DNA from: M2408 sp040386975 | Lineage (GTDB): Bacteria; Bacteroidota; Bacteroidia; Flavobacteriales_D; Crocinitomicaceae | Direction: 5' to 3' | Assembly (NCBI GenBank): GCA_040386975.1 | Contig: JAZKEO010000007.1 | Location: 186,001-250,000 of the forward strand | DNA: 64,000 bases | Part shown: piece by piece, positions 33,577 to 41,940 of the stretch | Numbering within the stretch: position 1 is the stretch's first letter | Layout: the number at the start of each line of letters is the position of its first letter | Made by a program: the position numbers and the translations under genes | The notes under the pieces: generated by a model | Databases searched by the model: none | What the model was told of the DNA's origin: nothing | What the model saw: the letters and a program-made list of their open reading frames with translations, nothing else

Positions 33577-34677
33577 TCAACTTAGTTTATATCGTTTTCC
33601 AGGTAAGGATTTGATACTTCCTGAAAACTCTAAATTCAATAAACTCGAACTTAAATTTGAAAACGATAATTTTGTTGAAAATAACAATTCATCAAAGGTA
33701 ATTTCAGGTTTTTTCAGCAAAAATTGAACAATTTTAGTTTCATTTTCATCAAAATCATTAAATAATTCCATTTGTTTCTTTTTTGAAACTTTCGTTTCTT
33801 CCCATTCCATCAATTTGAAAAAATCTTTGCTTCCCGTTATCAAATGAGCTTTATCTTTTTGAATTAAGAAATTACATCCTTTTGAAAATTCACGATGAAT
33901 ATCTCCCGGAAAAGCAAAAACATCTCTGTTGTAATCATTTGCTAATTCAGCAGTAATAAGCGAACCACCTTTTATTCCACTTTCAACAACAATTGTGGCG
34001 TCGCACATTCCAGCAACTATGCGATTTCGCATCGGAAAATTTTCTCTGTCTGGATTTGTTCCAGGCAAAAATTCAGTAAGTAAGCCACCATTTTCCGACA
34101 TTTCTCTTGCTGTTTTAGCATGAATTGCAGGATAAAGCCTGTCCAAACCATGAGCCAAAACACCAATCGTTTGAACCTTGTATTTTACGCATAATTGATG
34201 TACAAAAACATCAATTCCATAAGCTAAACCGCTCACAACAAGGATGTTTTTTCCAGTAAAAGACTTTATCAATTCCTCACAAATCGATTTTCCATATTCA
34301 CTTGCATTTCTTGTCCCAACAATCGCGACAACTTTCGGAACATTAAAGTCCATTTCTCCGCTTGAAAATAAAAGAATCGGAGCATCAACACATTCATTTA
34401 AGCGTTTTGGGAAATTTTCTTCTTGAAAAAAATGTGTTTTAAAACTAGATTTTTCGAAATAATTAGCAAAAGGTTCAGCTAATTTTAAAGCAAAATCGCG
34501 ATTCATTTTGCGGATAAGAATTTCTCCAATTCCTGAGATTTTTAAAAAATCTTTTTTCTTGAGTTTAAAAAATTCGTCTAGTGTTTCGACCTGACTCAGA
34601 ATTGTTCGCATTCGCTTGCGTCCAAAGTTGGGCAATAAGCTCAAAGCTATTTGCCGTTGTAAATCGGTATGTTTCAA
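33577..34677 (-). CDS. dprA: DNA-processing protein DprA
   Basis: A 366-residue protein that loads RecA on incoming single-stranded DNA during natural transformation. N-terminal HhH/SAM-like region (KISGIGEILIRKMN), Rossmann-like DprA core with VAIVGTRNASEYG, VVSGLAYGIDVFVHQ, FPMRNRIVAGM, GSLITAELAND and FPGDIHREFSKGCN, and a C-terminal winged helix (about 300-366). All core motifs intact, suggesting a functional protein. Monocistronic, facing the HMA gene. Confidence 0.95.
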   Translation of the reverse strand: MKHTDLQRQIALSLLPNFGRKRMRTILSQVETLDEFFKLKKKDFLKISGIGEILIRKMNRDFALKLAEPFANYFEKSSFKTHFFQEENFPKRLNECVDAPILLFSSGEMDFNVPKVVAIVGTRNASEYGKSICEELIKSFTGKNILVVSGLAYGIDVFVHQLCVKYKVQTIGVLAHGLDRLYPAIHAKTAREMSENGGLLTEFLPGTNPDRENFPMRNRIVAGMCDATIVVESGIKGGSLITAELANDYNRDVFAFPGDIHREFSKGCNFLIQKDKAHLITGSKDFFKLMEWEETKVSKKKQMELFNDFDENETKIVQFLLKKPEITFDELLFSTKLSFSNLSSSLLNLEFSGSIKSLPGKRYKLS

Positions 34678-34762
34678 AATATTTGGTTTAGTTACATAAA
34701 GTTAAGAATTTATTTTAAAAAAGCAAGACGAATGTTAATTTTATTATTTGATTAATTTCGGC

Positions 34763-34796
34763 ATTGTAGGCCTGCGATTAATCGCAGACCTACAAT
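34763..34796. repeat. 34-bp near-perfect palindrome
   Basis: ATTGTAGG-C-CTGCGATTAATCGCAG-A-CCTACAAT: all positions pair except one. It lies between divergent dprA and the barrel gene. TCTGCGATTAATCGCAGA-type palindromes look like dispersed elements. Confidence 0.8.
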
Positions 34797-34862
34797 AGAC
34801 ATTCATAAATGTTAATTTTACTGAATAATTGCAAAATCTCGTTTTCCAATAGGCTAAATGAT

Positions 34863-34870
34863 TATCTTTG
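34863..34870 (+). promoter_or_regulatory. -7 promoter element of barrel gene and waaA
   Basis: TATCTTTG, then AGGA, then ATG at 34875; 4-nt gap, implying leaderless mRNA. Confidence 0.7.
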
Positions 34871-34874
34871 AGGA

Positions 34875-35630
34875 ATGAAATTTTACGTTTTTATTCTAAC
34901 TTTTCTGATTTCTCTTTTCAGTTTTTCGCAACGTAATGTGAAAGATAGCATTCTCAGTACTCCTTGGGTTGGTGTTCATTATGGAGGAAATTGGACACAA
35001 AATGACTTAGCAGAAAGATTTGGATATTTAAGTCATTTAGGCTTTACAGCGGGTTACAAAACAAATAAAAACTGGTTTTGGGGACTTGACGCGAATTTCA
35101 TTTTCGGAAATAAAGTCAGGATTACAGGTGTTTTTGATGATTTAGTTGATAGTCACGGAAATATCACTGATATCAGTGGGGATGTAGCAAAAGTTGTTGT
35201 TTTGGCTCGAGGTTTCAATGCAAATCTTACTTTTGGAAAAATCATCCCTATCTTCAACTACAATAAAAATTCCGGGATATTTTTGCATGGAGGAGTAGGG
35301 TTTTTAGCTCACAAAATGCGTGTTGAAACACAAGATCAAGTGGTACCTCAAATTGAATTGGATTACAGAAAAGGTTATGATCGTTTGACAAACGGAATAA
35401 ATACGCATCAATTTATCGGTTACGCTTTTTTGTCAAATTCTGGTTTAATAAATTTTTATGCAGGTTTTTACATGCAAGAAGGATTTACTAAAAACAAGCG
35501 TACAATCTTTTTTGATCAACCTGAAATTCCAGTTTCACAAGAGCTTCGTCAAGATATACAAATTGGATTTAGAACTGGTTGGTTTATACCGATTTACAAA
35601 AGAAAACCAAAAGAATTTTACATCGATTGA
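34875..35630 (+). CDS. Outer-membrane beta-barrel protein
   Basis: A 251-residue protein with signal peptide (ends SLFSFSQ) and alternating-strand pattern typical of small outer-membrane barrels (WVGVHYGGNWTQND, WFWGLDANFIFG, GIFLHGGVGFLAHKM, LINFYAGFYMQEGF, IQIGFRTGWFIPIY). The narrow resemblance to T9SS PorT-like barrels is not strong enough to name it. Its stop overlaps the start of waaA (TGATG), so the two are translationally coupled, hinting at a role in envelope or lipopolysaccharide assembly. Confidence 0.78.
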   Translation: MKFYVFILTFLISLFSFSQRNVKDSILSTPWVGVHYGGNWTQNDLAERFGYLSHLGFTAGYKTNKNWFWGLDANFIFGNKVRITGVFDDLVDSHGNITDISGDVAKVVVLARGFNANLTFGKIIPIFNYNKNSGIFLHGGVGFLAHKMRVETQDQVVPQIELDYRKGYDRLTNGINTHQFIGYAFLSNSGLINFYAGFYMQEGFTKNKRTIFFDQPEIPVSQELRQDIQIGFRTGWFIPIYKRKPKEFYID

Positions 35631-36835
35631 TGCAAATTATTTATTCCATATCCATTCGATTTTTATTTGTCGGAATTTGGCTAGCACAATTTTTTAATCC
35701 CAAAGCAAAAAAGTGGATTTTAGGAAGAAAAAATTGGTTGCAAAACTTACCTCAAATAGACAGAAATCGTGAAGTAATATGGTTTCATTGTGCATCTTTA
35801 GGTGAGTTTGACCAAGGTTTGCCTTTGATGAACCGCTTGAAAAAAGAAAATCCTGAAATTTATTTATTGGTTACATTTTTTAGTCCTTCGGGTTTTGAAA
35901 ATTATCAAAAGCGCCAACATAAAGTTGATTTTGCTTGTTATTTACCCTTGGATACAAAAAAAAATGCTCAACTGATTTTGAATCATTTTCAAGTCAAAAG
36001 TTTATTCATTGTTAAATATGAATTTTGGTGTAATTTGATTTTTGAAGCCAAAAGACAAAATATCAAAATTTATTCTATTTGTGCTATTTTTAGACCAAAT
36101 CACCGATTCTTTAAGACTTATGGTTCACTTTTCAGAAAAGCTTTAATGTGTTTTGATCGCATTTTTGTTCAAAATCAAGAATCTGTTGACTTGTTGAAAT
36201 CAATTTCATATGAAAATGTAAGTTTGGTTGGTGATATGCGTTTTGATCGGGTTTTGGAAAACAAATCTCAGGTTCAGAAAGATGAAATTTTAGAACATTT
36301 TTTATATGGAGAAAAATCCTTTATTCTTGGAAGTTCGTGGTCAATTGATGAGAATTTCTTAAAAACTGAAATTAAAAAATTTGATGGAAAAGTAATTATT
36401 GCACCCCATGAAATTGGAGAAAAGCATATTTCAGAAATAGAAGGTCTTTTTCAAAATCAAACAACAAGATATACCAATTTTGACAAAACTAATTCAAGCA
36501 AAAAAATCTTAATCGTTGATTGTATTGGAAAGCTTTCAAACGCTTATTCTTATGGCGATTTTGCTTACGTTGGTGGAGGTTTTACAGGAAGTTTACACAA
36601 CATTCTTGAACCAGCAGTATTTGGTTTGCCAGTTATTTTTGGACCAAAACACAGTCGTTTTCCTGAAGCACAATTGTTTATCGATGAAGGTATTGGATTC
36701 TCAGTTTCTAGCCAAGAAGAATTGAAGAAAACAATTTCTAAAATTCAAGTAGAAAAATCAACTTTATCACAGAAAACAGCTGACTTTATTGAAAAAAATA
36801 AGGGAGTTGTGGATAGTATTTTGAGGGAATTGTAA
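35630..36835 (+). CDS. waaA: 3-deoxy-D-manno-octulosonic acid (Kdo) transferase
   Basis: Inner-membrane GT-B enzyme (401 aa) that adds Kdo to lipid A precursor. It begins with an N-terminal membrane anchor (SISIRFLFVGIWLAQFF), then WFHCASLGEFDQGLPLM with the catalytic Glu, VKYEFWCNL, and the C-terminal YVGGGFTGSLHNILEPAVFG with GPKHSRFPEA. The frame is open upstream to 35579, but ATG 35630 in the TGATG overlap with the preceding gene fits the family start. Only one nt separates it from the convergent bactofilin gene. Confidence 0.94.
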   Translation: MQIIYSISIRFLFVGIWLAQFFNPKAKKWILGRKNWLQNLPQIDRNREVIWFHCASLGEFDQGLPLMNRLKKENPEIYLLVTFFSPSGFENYQKRQHKVDFACYLPLDTKKNAQLILNHFQVKSLFIVKYEFWCNLIFEAKRQNIKIYSICAIFRPNHRFFKTYGSLFRKALMCFDRIFVQNQESVDLLKSISYENVSLVGDMRFDRVLENKSQVQKDEILEHFLYGEKSFILGSSWSIDENFLKTEIKKFDGKVIIAPHEIGEKHISEIEGLFQNQTTRYTNFDKTNSSKKILIVDCIGKLSNAYSYGDFAYVGGGFTGSLHNILEPAVFGLPVIFGPKHSRFPEAQLFIDEGIGFSVSSQEELKKTISKIQVEKSTLSQKTADFIEKNKGVVDSILREL

Positions 36836-36836
36836 T

Positions 36837-37259
36837 TTAAGCTTCAGTTGAATACTGTTCTTTAACAACATTCACTTTTTGTGCACTTCCATTTGAATTA
36901 GTACTCGCTTCAGTCATTTTCACTCGTCCGTTGTAAACAGCCCCAAACTCAACCTCAATGGATTGTGTAGAAATATCTCCGTTTATAATTCCTGTTGATT
37001 TAATCTCTAGTTTTTGTAAGTGAATATTTCCTGTAACAGTACCGAAAATCACTGCTTCACTTGCCTTGATATTTCCAAGAATTTTACCTGTGCTACCAAC
37101 AATAATTCCTTGATTTGCAACAACATCACCATTCACAATTCCATCGATACGAATAGAAGTTGTTGTACTCAAATTTCCATCAATCTTACAACCATCACTG
37201 ATTATTGTTGAAATGTGAGTTTCCATTAGGTCTTTTTGTTTTTTTGAAAATAATGACAT
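36837..37259 (-). CDS. Bactofilin (polymer-forming cytoskeletal protein)
   Basis: A 140-residue bactofilin: central right-handed beta-helix of about 100 residues made of short repeats (SIRIDGIVNGDVVANQGIIV, GKILGNIKASEAVIFGTVTG, NIHLQKLEIKSTGIINGDIS) with floppy ends. Bactofilins polymerise without nucleotide on the membrane and localise peptidoglycan enzymes. It is 36 nt downstream of an M23 peptidase gene, the classic partner. Confidence 0.93.
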   Translation of the reverse strand: MSLFSKKQKDLMETHISTIISDGCKIDGNLSTTTSIRIDGIVNGDVVANQGIIVGSTGKILGNIKASEAVIFGTVTGNIHLQKLEIKSTGIINGDISTQSIEVEFGAVYNGRVKMTEASTNSNGSAQKVNVVKEQYSTEA

Positions 37260-37295
37260 GATGATATAATTTAGCGTGATTTTTATAGTTTTCGT

Positions 37296-38150
37296 TTACA
37301 AATCTAAAAATTTTGTTGGATCTATTGGTCTATCCATATAACGAACTTCATAATGTAAATGTGGACCAGTCGATCTCCCTGTAGAACCAAGTTCTCCAAT
37401 TTGTTGATTTGCTTTGACTTTTTGACCATTTTTTACACTTATTTTTGATAAATGTCCATACAAAGTTTCATAGCCATGACTGTGTTTAATGCGAATACAT
37501 TTTCCGTATCCATAATGATTATTTGCTAAAAATACTATTCCATTTGCGGTGCTATTTACGGGATCTCCAGTTTCACCGATAATGTCAACTCCTGAATGAA
37601 ATTCCGATCCGCCATGAAATGGGTCCGAACGATAACCATATTTTGTACTATTATGATTTGCATGCGGATAACCTAAAGGCATATATTTTATATCTTTCAG
37701 TAAACTTGCCAAATAAATATTGTAATATTTATACGAATCGATGGCAGAAACTTTAGCATTTACATCTCCCCCAGCAGCTTTTACAGTGCCATTTTTAATT
37801 CCTCTTTGCTGTAAGTATTTTTTGATTTTAATTAATTTAGAATCAATTTTTTCGATGTAAATACGGGCAATATTGGTATCTGTTGCTAAAGGTCCAGCAA
37901 TTTCACGCTTGAATTTTTCTAATTCCTTTTTAGCATTCTGATTTTGCTGATATTTTGAATTTAAAATGAAAATTGAAATAATTAAACCCACCAAAAGTAA
38001 GCCGAGAGCTAAAACATAATATTTTAACCTCGCCAAATGTTTCGTTGGGATAGAAAACGATTTCGGACTCGGATTGTTTTTATTGACAATCATCAAAGTA
38101 CTGTAATCCTTTTTTCTTTTTGGTTTTCTTTTTTGCAAATTTCTTTTCAT
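37296..38150 (-). CDS. M23 family metallopeptidase (LytM-type), membrane-anchored
   Basis: A 284-residue peptidoglycan endopeptidase: basic N-terminus, one TM helix (about 40-62, LARLKYYVLALGLLLVGLII), coiled-coil-like stretch, and LytM domain with zinc ligands in EFHSGVDI, HSHGYETLYGHL and GPHLHYEVR (all present). Start ATG 38150 (MKRNLQ) is preferred to 38180. Together with the downstream bactofilin it probably shapes the cell wall. In other Bacteroidota this pair often neighbours porW and AtpZ, which here are 20 kb away. Confidence 0.92.
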   Translation of the reverse strand: MKRNLQKRKPKRKKDYSTLMIVNKNNPSPKSFSIPTKHLARLKYYVLALGLLLVGLIISIFILNSKYQQNQNAKKELEKFKREIAGPLATDTNIARIYIEKIDSKLIKIKKYLQQRGIKNGTVKAAGGDVNAKVSAIDSYKYYNIYLASLLKDIKYMPLGYPHANHNSTKYGYRSDPFHGGSEFHSGVDIIGETGDPVNSTANGIVFLANNHYGYGKCIRIKHSHGYETLYGHLSKISVKNGQKVKANQQIGELGSTGRSTGPHLHYEVRYMDRPIDPTKFLDL

Positions 38151-38264
38151 TTGATATTGAAAAATGAACTTATCATTCAATATTTTGGATAGCGAATTTA
38201 AGACATTTTCTTGTAGTATGCTAATTTTCAGCTGATTTTGAGATAAATTAACAAATTGATAAAC

Positions 38265-38299
38265 TAAAAAAGCGTTAAAGAAATTCTCCTTTAACGCTT
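38265..38299 (-). terminator. Intrinsic terminator of ppa
   Basis: Minus strand AAGCGTTAAAG (38299-38289) pairs with CTTTAACGCTT (38280-38270), then a run of T. Confidence 0.8.
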
Positions 38300-38319
38300 C
38301 AAAATATATTTTTATAGGA

Positions 38320-39012
38320 TTATTTTACACTTACAGCAGATAATAATGCTTCGGCCAAACGCTCACTTACATCACCATATTTATTTGTATAATCTTCAGA
38401 TGAACGTTTGATTACCTCAAATGCTTCTTCTTTACCGTAAACATGTGTAATTTCAACATTTTTTGCACCTCCATCCAAATCTTTGTAAGTCAAAAAGAAA
38501 TGACGTACACGGTCGATAACCAATTTCGGCATTTCAGAAATATCTTCCATTGAACCATAAGCTTGATCTCCTTTTAGAACAGCGATAATCTTGTCGTCAG
38601 CTTCTCCACCGTCAAGCATTCTAAATCCACCAATAACTTTTGCTTCGCACAAAATATTTGGGTGTAAGAATTGACGTTCACTCAAAACACAAATATCTAA
38701 AGGGTCGTTATCTCCAGCAATGTCTGTTCTTCCTGTTTTTTCGTTTGCAAAAGCTGCAACCTGCTCATCACACAACGTTTTTGGAACAAATCCGTACAAA
38801 CATGGCATGTGATTCGATAATTTTTGTGGTCTATCAACCATGATGTGTCCACTCGCTTTATCAATTTCATATTTGATAGCATCAGATGGAACAATTTCGA
38901 TATAAGCATTTACAATAGCTGGAGCTTTTTCACCAACTTCAACACCATGCCAAGGATGAGCAACAAAATTTTTGCTCATTAAGTCTATAATTTTTTTCAC
39001 TTCTTCTTTCAT
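38320..39012 (-). CDS. ppa: Inorganic pyrophosphatase
   Basis: Soluble family I pyrophosphatase (230 aa) that hydrolyses PPi and drives biosynthetic reactions. Metal-binding acidic signature DNDPLDICVL (about 100-109) and downstream KGDQAYGSMEDISEMP and HFFLTYKDLDG are intact. Longer than the E. coli enzyme, as usual in Bacteroidota. It has a promoter at 39037-39030 and its own terminator, so it is a single-gene unit. Confidence 0.95.
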   Translation of the reverse strand: MKEEVKKIIDLMSKNFVAHPWHGVEVGEKAPAIVNAYIEIVPSDAIKYEIDKASGHIMVDRPQKLSNHMPCLYGFVPKTLCDEQVAAFANEKTGRTDIAGDNDPLDICVLSERQFLHPNILCEAKVIGGFRMLDGGEADDKIIAVLKGDQAYGSMEDISEMPKLVIDRVRHFFLTYKDLDGGAKNVEITHVYGKEEAFEVIKRSSEDYTNKYGDVSERLAEALLSAVSVK

Positions 39013-39029
39013 TTTTCAAAATAGGAGTG

Positions 39030-39037
39030 CAAAGATA
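39030..39037 (-). promoter_or_regulatory. -7 promoter element of ppa
   Basis: Minus strand TATCTTTG, 17 nt before the ppa ATG. Confidence 0.7.
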
Positions 39038-39096
39038 TAAGGAAAAGTTGAATTTAAAAAATTCGAGAAAATGGAAAGTCTTTCTCAAAGGAAAAA

Positions 39097-39213
39097 GGGG
39101 TTATAAAAATTAGATTTTTTTAGGCAAACAAGATTTTAAAAAGTGAGTTTACTTGGGTAAATGAACGCTTTAAAATTGTAGTTTAACGAAGAAAAAGCTA
39201 TTTTTATAAATCC
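39097..39213 (-). repeat. Long imperfect palindrome, copy B
   Basis: Begins 6 nt after the stop codon of the upstream gene (minus strand). Outer arms GGATTTATAAAAA and TTTTTATAACCCC pair; inner arms AATTTTAAA and TTTAAAATC pair; tip TTTAC-CCAA-GTAAA. Reference copy for the alignment with A and C. Confidence 0.8.
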
Positions 39214-39219
39214 GGGAAA

Positions 39220-39849
39220 TTATTGTTTGGCTAATTTCCCTAATTTCCATGCCTGAATAAATGATGCCCAAGCGTATGGATTCAATAAATTATTTACTGG
39301 GGATTGGCCCATCGTGTAAAGCCTTGTGTTTTGCTGGTTTTGAGCCCAACCAAAAGAAAGCGAACCGTCAGTTGAAACTCTTGAGGCTGCAAAAGCTAAA
39401 CTTTCTCCAGACAATTGTTTTTGTGCTCTTCTTAAAGCATCATCATAAGGTTTCATTTCCAAAAATGCACGAGCAAAATCTTCTCGTGAAGGCCAAGGAT
39501 AAACGGTAACCATCGGTAAATTTACTGTATCAACATGCATGATGTGAATGATTGAATAACGATTTTCTGTTAAAGTGTCGGGAACAATAAAAGATGATTG
39601 TTTGTAACCGTAATAGTTGAACATCAAGGTATCTCCTGGTTGAACAACCATTGAAAAATAGCCATAATAATCAGCAATTGTACCTCTTCTGGAAGCTCTA
39701 TCAAAAACAGTAGTAAAAGGCATTTGAGCCAAACTATCACTTGAAACAACAACTCCAGAGAGCTGAATTAATCGTATAGAATCTTTTTGGTTTTGACCAA
39801 ATGAAGTTAAACCGAGAACTAAAAATACTATAAAAATTAACTTTTTCAT
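39220..39849 (-). CDS. Exported carboxypeptidase-regulatory-like domain protein
   Basis: A 209-residue protein with signal peptide (MKKLIFIVFLVLGLTSFGQ) followed by a CarboxypepD_reg-like beta domain (LSGVVVSSDSLAQMPFTTVF...GTIADYYGYFSMVVQPGDTL, about 25-95) and a C-terminal segment conserved in Bacteroidota (VYPWPSREDFARAFLE). Likely periplasmic or outer-membrane-associated; function unknown. ATG 39849 is preferred to 39867 because it begins the signal peptide directly. Confidence 0.82.
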   Translation of the reverse strand: MKKLIFIVFLVLGLTSFGQNQKDSIRLIQLSGVVVSSDSLAQMPFTTVFDRASRRGTIADYYGYFSMVVQPGDTLMFNYYGYKQSSFIVPDTLTENRYSIIHIMHVDTVNLPMVTVYPWPSREDFARAFLEMKPYDDALRRAQKQLSGESLAFAASRVSTDGSLSFGWAQNQQNTRLYTMGQSPVNNLLNPYAWASFIQAWKLGKLAKQ

Positions 39850-39991
39850 GTGTTTATTAAAATACAAGTTTAAGTATAAATTAGTAATTCTAAGGTGAAA
39901 ATTTGTTAAAATAAATTAGGATTATAATTCTTTGTGAAATAAAGTCAGAACTTGGATTTTAAATTCAAGTAATAAATTCAAAACAGTTTAT

Positions 39992-39999
39992 TAACTTTG
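39992..39999 (+). promoter_or_regulatory. -7 promoter element of the oxidoreductase gene
   Basis: TAACTTTG, full consensus, 14 nt before ATG 40014. Confidence 0.65.
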
Positions 40000-40013
40000 C
40001 ATAAAATAATTGA

Positions 40014-41000
40014 ATGCTAAAAATTGGAGTTTTTGGTGCTGGGCATCTCGGAAAAATACACATTAGGTTAATCCTTGAATTAAAAGAAGTATTTGAATTA
40101 GTTGGATTTTTTGATCCGAATGATGAAAACGCTTTACTTGTCGAGGAAACAGTTGGAATTAAACGCTTTACAAATGCGGAAGATTTACTTTTAAAAGTTG
40201 ATTGCATTGATATTGTAACGCCAACGATTACACATTTCGAAATAGCTTCTCAGGCTTTAAAAATGCACAAACACGTTTTTATTGAAAAACCAATTACACA
40301 AACGGTTTCTGAAGCAGAAGAATTATTAAAATTAGCAACAGAATCAGGTGTAAAAGTACAAGTTGGTCACGTTGAGAGATTTAATCCTGCATTTCAAGCA
40401 GCTTTGCCTTTCTTAAATAAACCGATGTTTATCGAAACACATCGTTTGGCACAATTTAATCCGCGTGGAACTGATGTTCCTGTAGTTTTGGATTTAATGA
40501 TTCACGATATTGATGTTATTTTAAGTATTGTAAAATCAAAAGTAAAAACGATTTCAGCTTCAGGAGTTGCTGTAGTGAGTGAATCTGACGACATTACGAA
40601 CGCTCGCATTGAATTTGAAAACGGTTGTGTGGCAAATTTGACTTCTTCACGCATTTCACTTAAAAACATGCGTAAATCACGCTTTTTTCAAAAAGATGCT
40701 TACATCAGTGTGGATTTTTTGACAAAAGAATTGGAAGTTGTTCGCATGGAAAGCATAGAGGGATTAGCTGATCCTTTTGACATTGTTTTTGATATGGGTG
40801 AAGGAAAAGCGAAGAAAAAAGTACTTTTCGACAAACCAGATATTGATGAATCAAATGCGATTAAAGATGAACTTTTCTCGTTTTTTGAAGCGATTTCGCA
40901 AAATTTGACACCACGAGTGAGTATTGAAGATGGTTATTTAGCCTTAAAAGTTGCAACTCAAATTTTAGATAAGGTTAAAGAAGCAAAAATGGTTTTTTGA
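40014..41000 (+). CDS. Gfo/Idh/MocA family oxidoreductase
   Basis: NAD(P)-dependent sugar-type dehydrogenase (328 aa). Rossmann nucleotide-binding GVFGAGHLGKIH (about 4-15), the EKPITQT motif with conserved Lys (about 94-100), and HDIDVIL in the substrate domain (about 165) are present. Bacteroidota members beside polysaccharide genes act on UDP-sugars or sugar acids; the exact substrate is not predictable. A sugar transferase lies two genes downstream in the same direction. Confidence 0.9.
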   Translation: MLKIGVFGAGHLGKIHIRLILELKEVFELVGFFDPNDENALLVEETVGIKRFTNAEDLLLKVDCIDIVTPTITHFEIASQALKMHKHVFIEKPITQTVSEAEELLKLATESGVKVQVGHVERFNPAFQAALPFLNKPMFIETHRLAQFNPRGTDVPVVLDLMIHDIDVILSIVKSKVKTISASGVAVVSESDDITNARIEFENGCVANLTSSRISLKNMRKSRFFQKDAYISVDFLTKELEVVRMESIEGLADPFDIVFDMGEGKAKKKVLFDKPDIDESNAIKDELFSFFEAISQNLTPRVSIEDGYLALKVATQILDKVKEAKMVF

Positions 41001-41059
41001 GAATTATTTTTTTAAACAACAATATTTCAAAAAATCAATCGTTTTAATTTCAAACTCGT

Positions 41060-41923
41060 ATGAAAAGACTTTTTACATATTCGACCTTTATTTTTTTATT
41101 TTTCGCATCCTGTGTTAAAAATAATCCTGATCCAGCTTGGATTTACATAACAAAATGGGATTTGGTTGAAAATCCAAATTTGGGAACCGAAAAAGAATTA
41201 ACGCAAAATTTCTCTGATGTTTCTATTTCAATTGATGATAATATTATTGGAATTTTTGAACTTCCAATAAAATTGCCAATTTTGATGGAAGGAAATCATA
41301 AAATTACAATCTATCCAGTTGTTTTGAATAATGGTATTTCGGATACAAAAAAGATTTATCCTTTTTGCTATGAATACATCATTACTGCTAATTTGGTAAA
41401 AAATGAAACCTTAACCATTAATCCAGTTACAAAATACAAAGACGGAACGAAATTTTGGATTGAGGATTTTGAAGATGCAAGTTTGAAAATTGTTGATGAT
41501 GTGAATTCAAATGCTTTTTTAGTTAGAGAAAGCGATCCTTTGATTTTAAAATATGGGAATGCTTATGGTCATGTTCCATTAACAACAAGTGATTCACTTT
41601 GGCGTGGTCTAACGACTTCAAATTTAAATTTGCCAAAAGGTGGTGCAGAAGTGTATCTTGAAATTGATTTCATGAACACAAATAGCGTTTTAACAGGCGT
41701 CATAGCTTATGATGCAAATGGATCCAAAGATAATCCTAATATTCAATTAAATCCGCAAGATGCATCAACGATGGTGTGGAAAAAAATCTATATCGATTTA
41801 CATGAAATCGTATCTTTTTCGACTTCGGCAACAAAATTTGAACATTATTTGATGTCAGTAATTGATGAAGGTAAGAGTCAAGCTGATGTTTACATTGACA
41901 ACATCAAAATCGTTTATTTTTAA
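41060..41923 (+). CDS. Conserved hypothetical lipoprotein
   Basis: A 287-residue lipoprotein (FFASC, Cys18). First half has a beta-rich stretch NFSDVSISIDDNIIGIFELP that looks like a small sandwich; the second half (about 185-287) reads like a carbohydrate-binding jelly-roll (YLEIDFMN..., IYIDLHEIV). No catalytic motif seen. Located between an oxidoreductase and a sugar transferase, so a surface-polysaccharide link is possible but unproven. Confidence 0.75.
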   Translation: MKRLFTYSTFIFLFFASCVKNNPDPAWIYITKWDLVENPNLGTEKELTQNFSDVSISIDDNIIGIFELPIKLPILMEGNHKITIYPVVLNNGISDTKKIYPFCYEYIITANLVKNETLTINPVTKYKDGTKFWIEDFEDASLKIVDDVNSNAFLVRESDPLILKYGNAYGHVPLTTSDSLWRGLTTSNLNLPKGGAEVYLEIDFMNTNSVLTGVIAYDANGSKDNPNIQLNPQDASTMVWKKIYIDLHEIVSFSTSATKFEHYLMSVIDEGKSQADVYIDNIKIVYF

Positions 41924-41940
41924 AAAGAAGTTAAGATAAA

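Noticed and set aside
35579..35629. Upstream start for waaA within the barrel gene
   Set aside because: It would overlap the preceding gene by 51 nt; the TGATG junction at 35628-35632 is a normal coupled start and gives the expected N-terminal membrane anchor.
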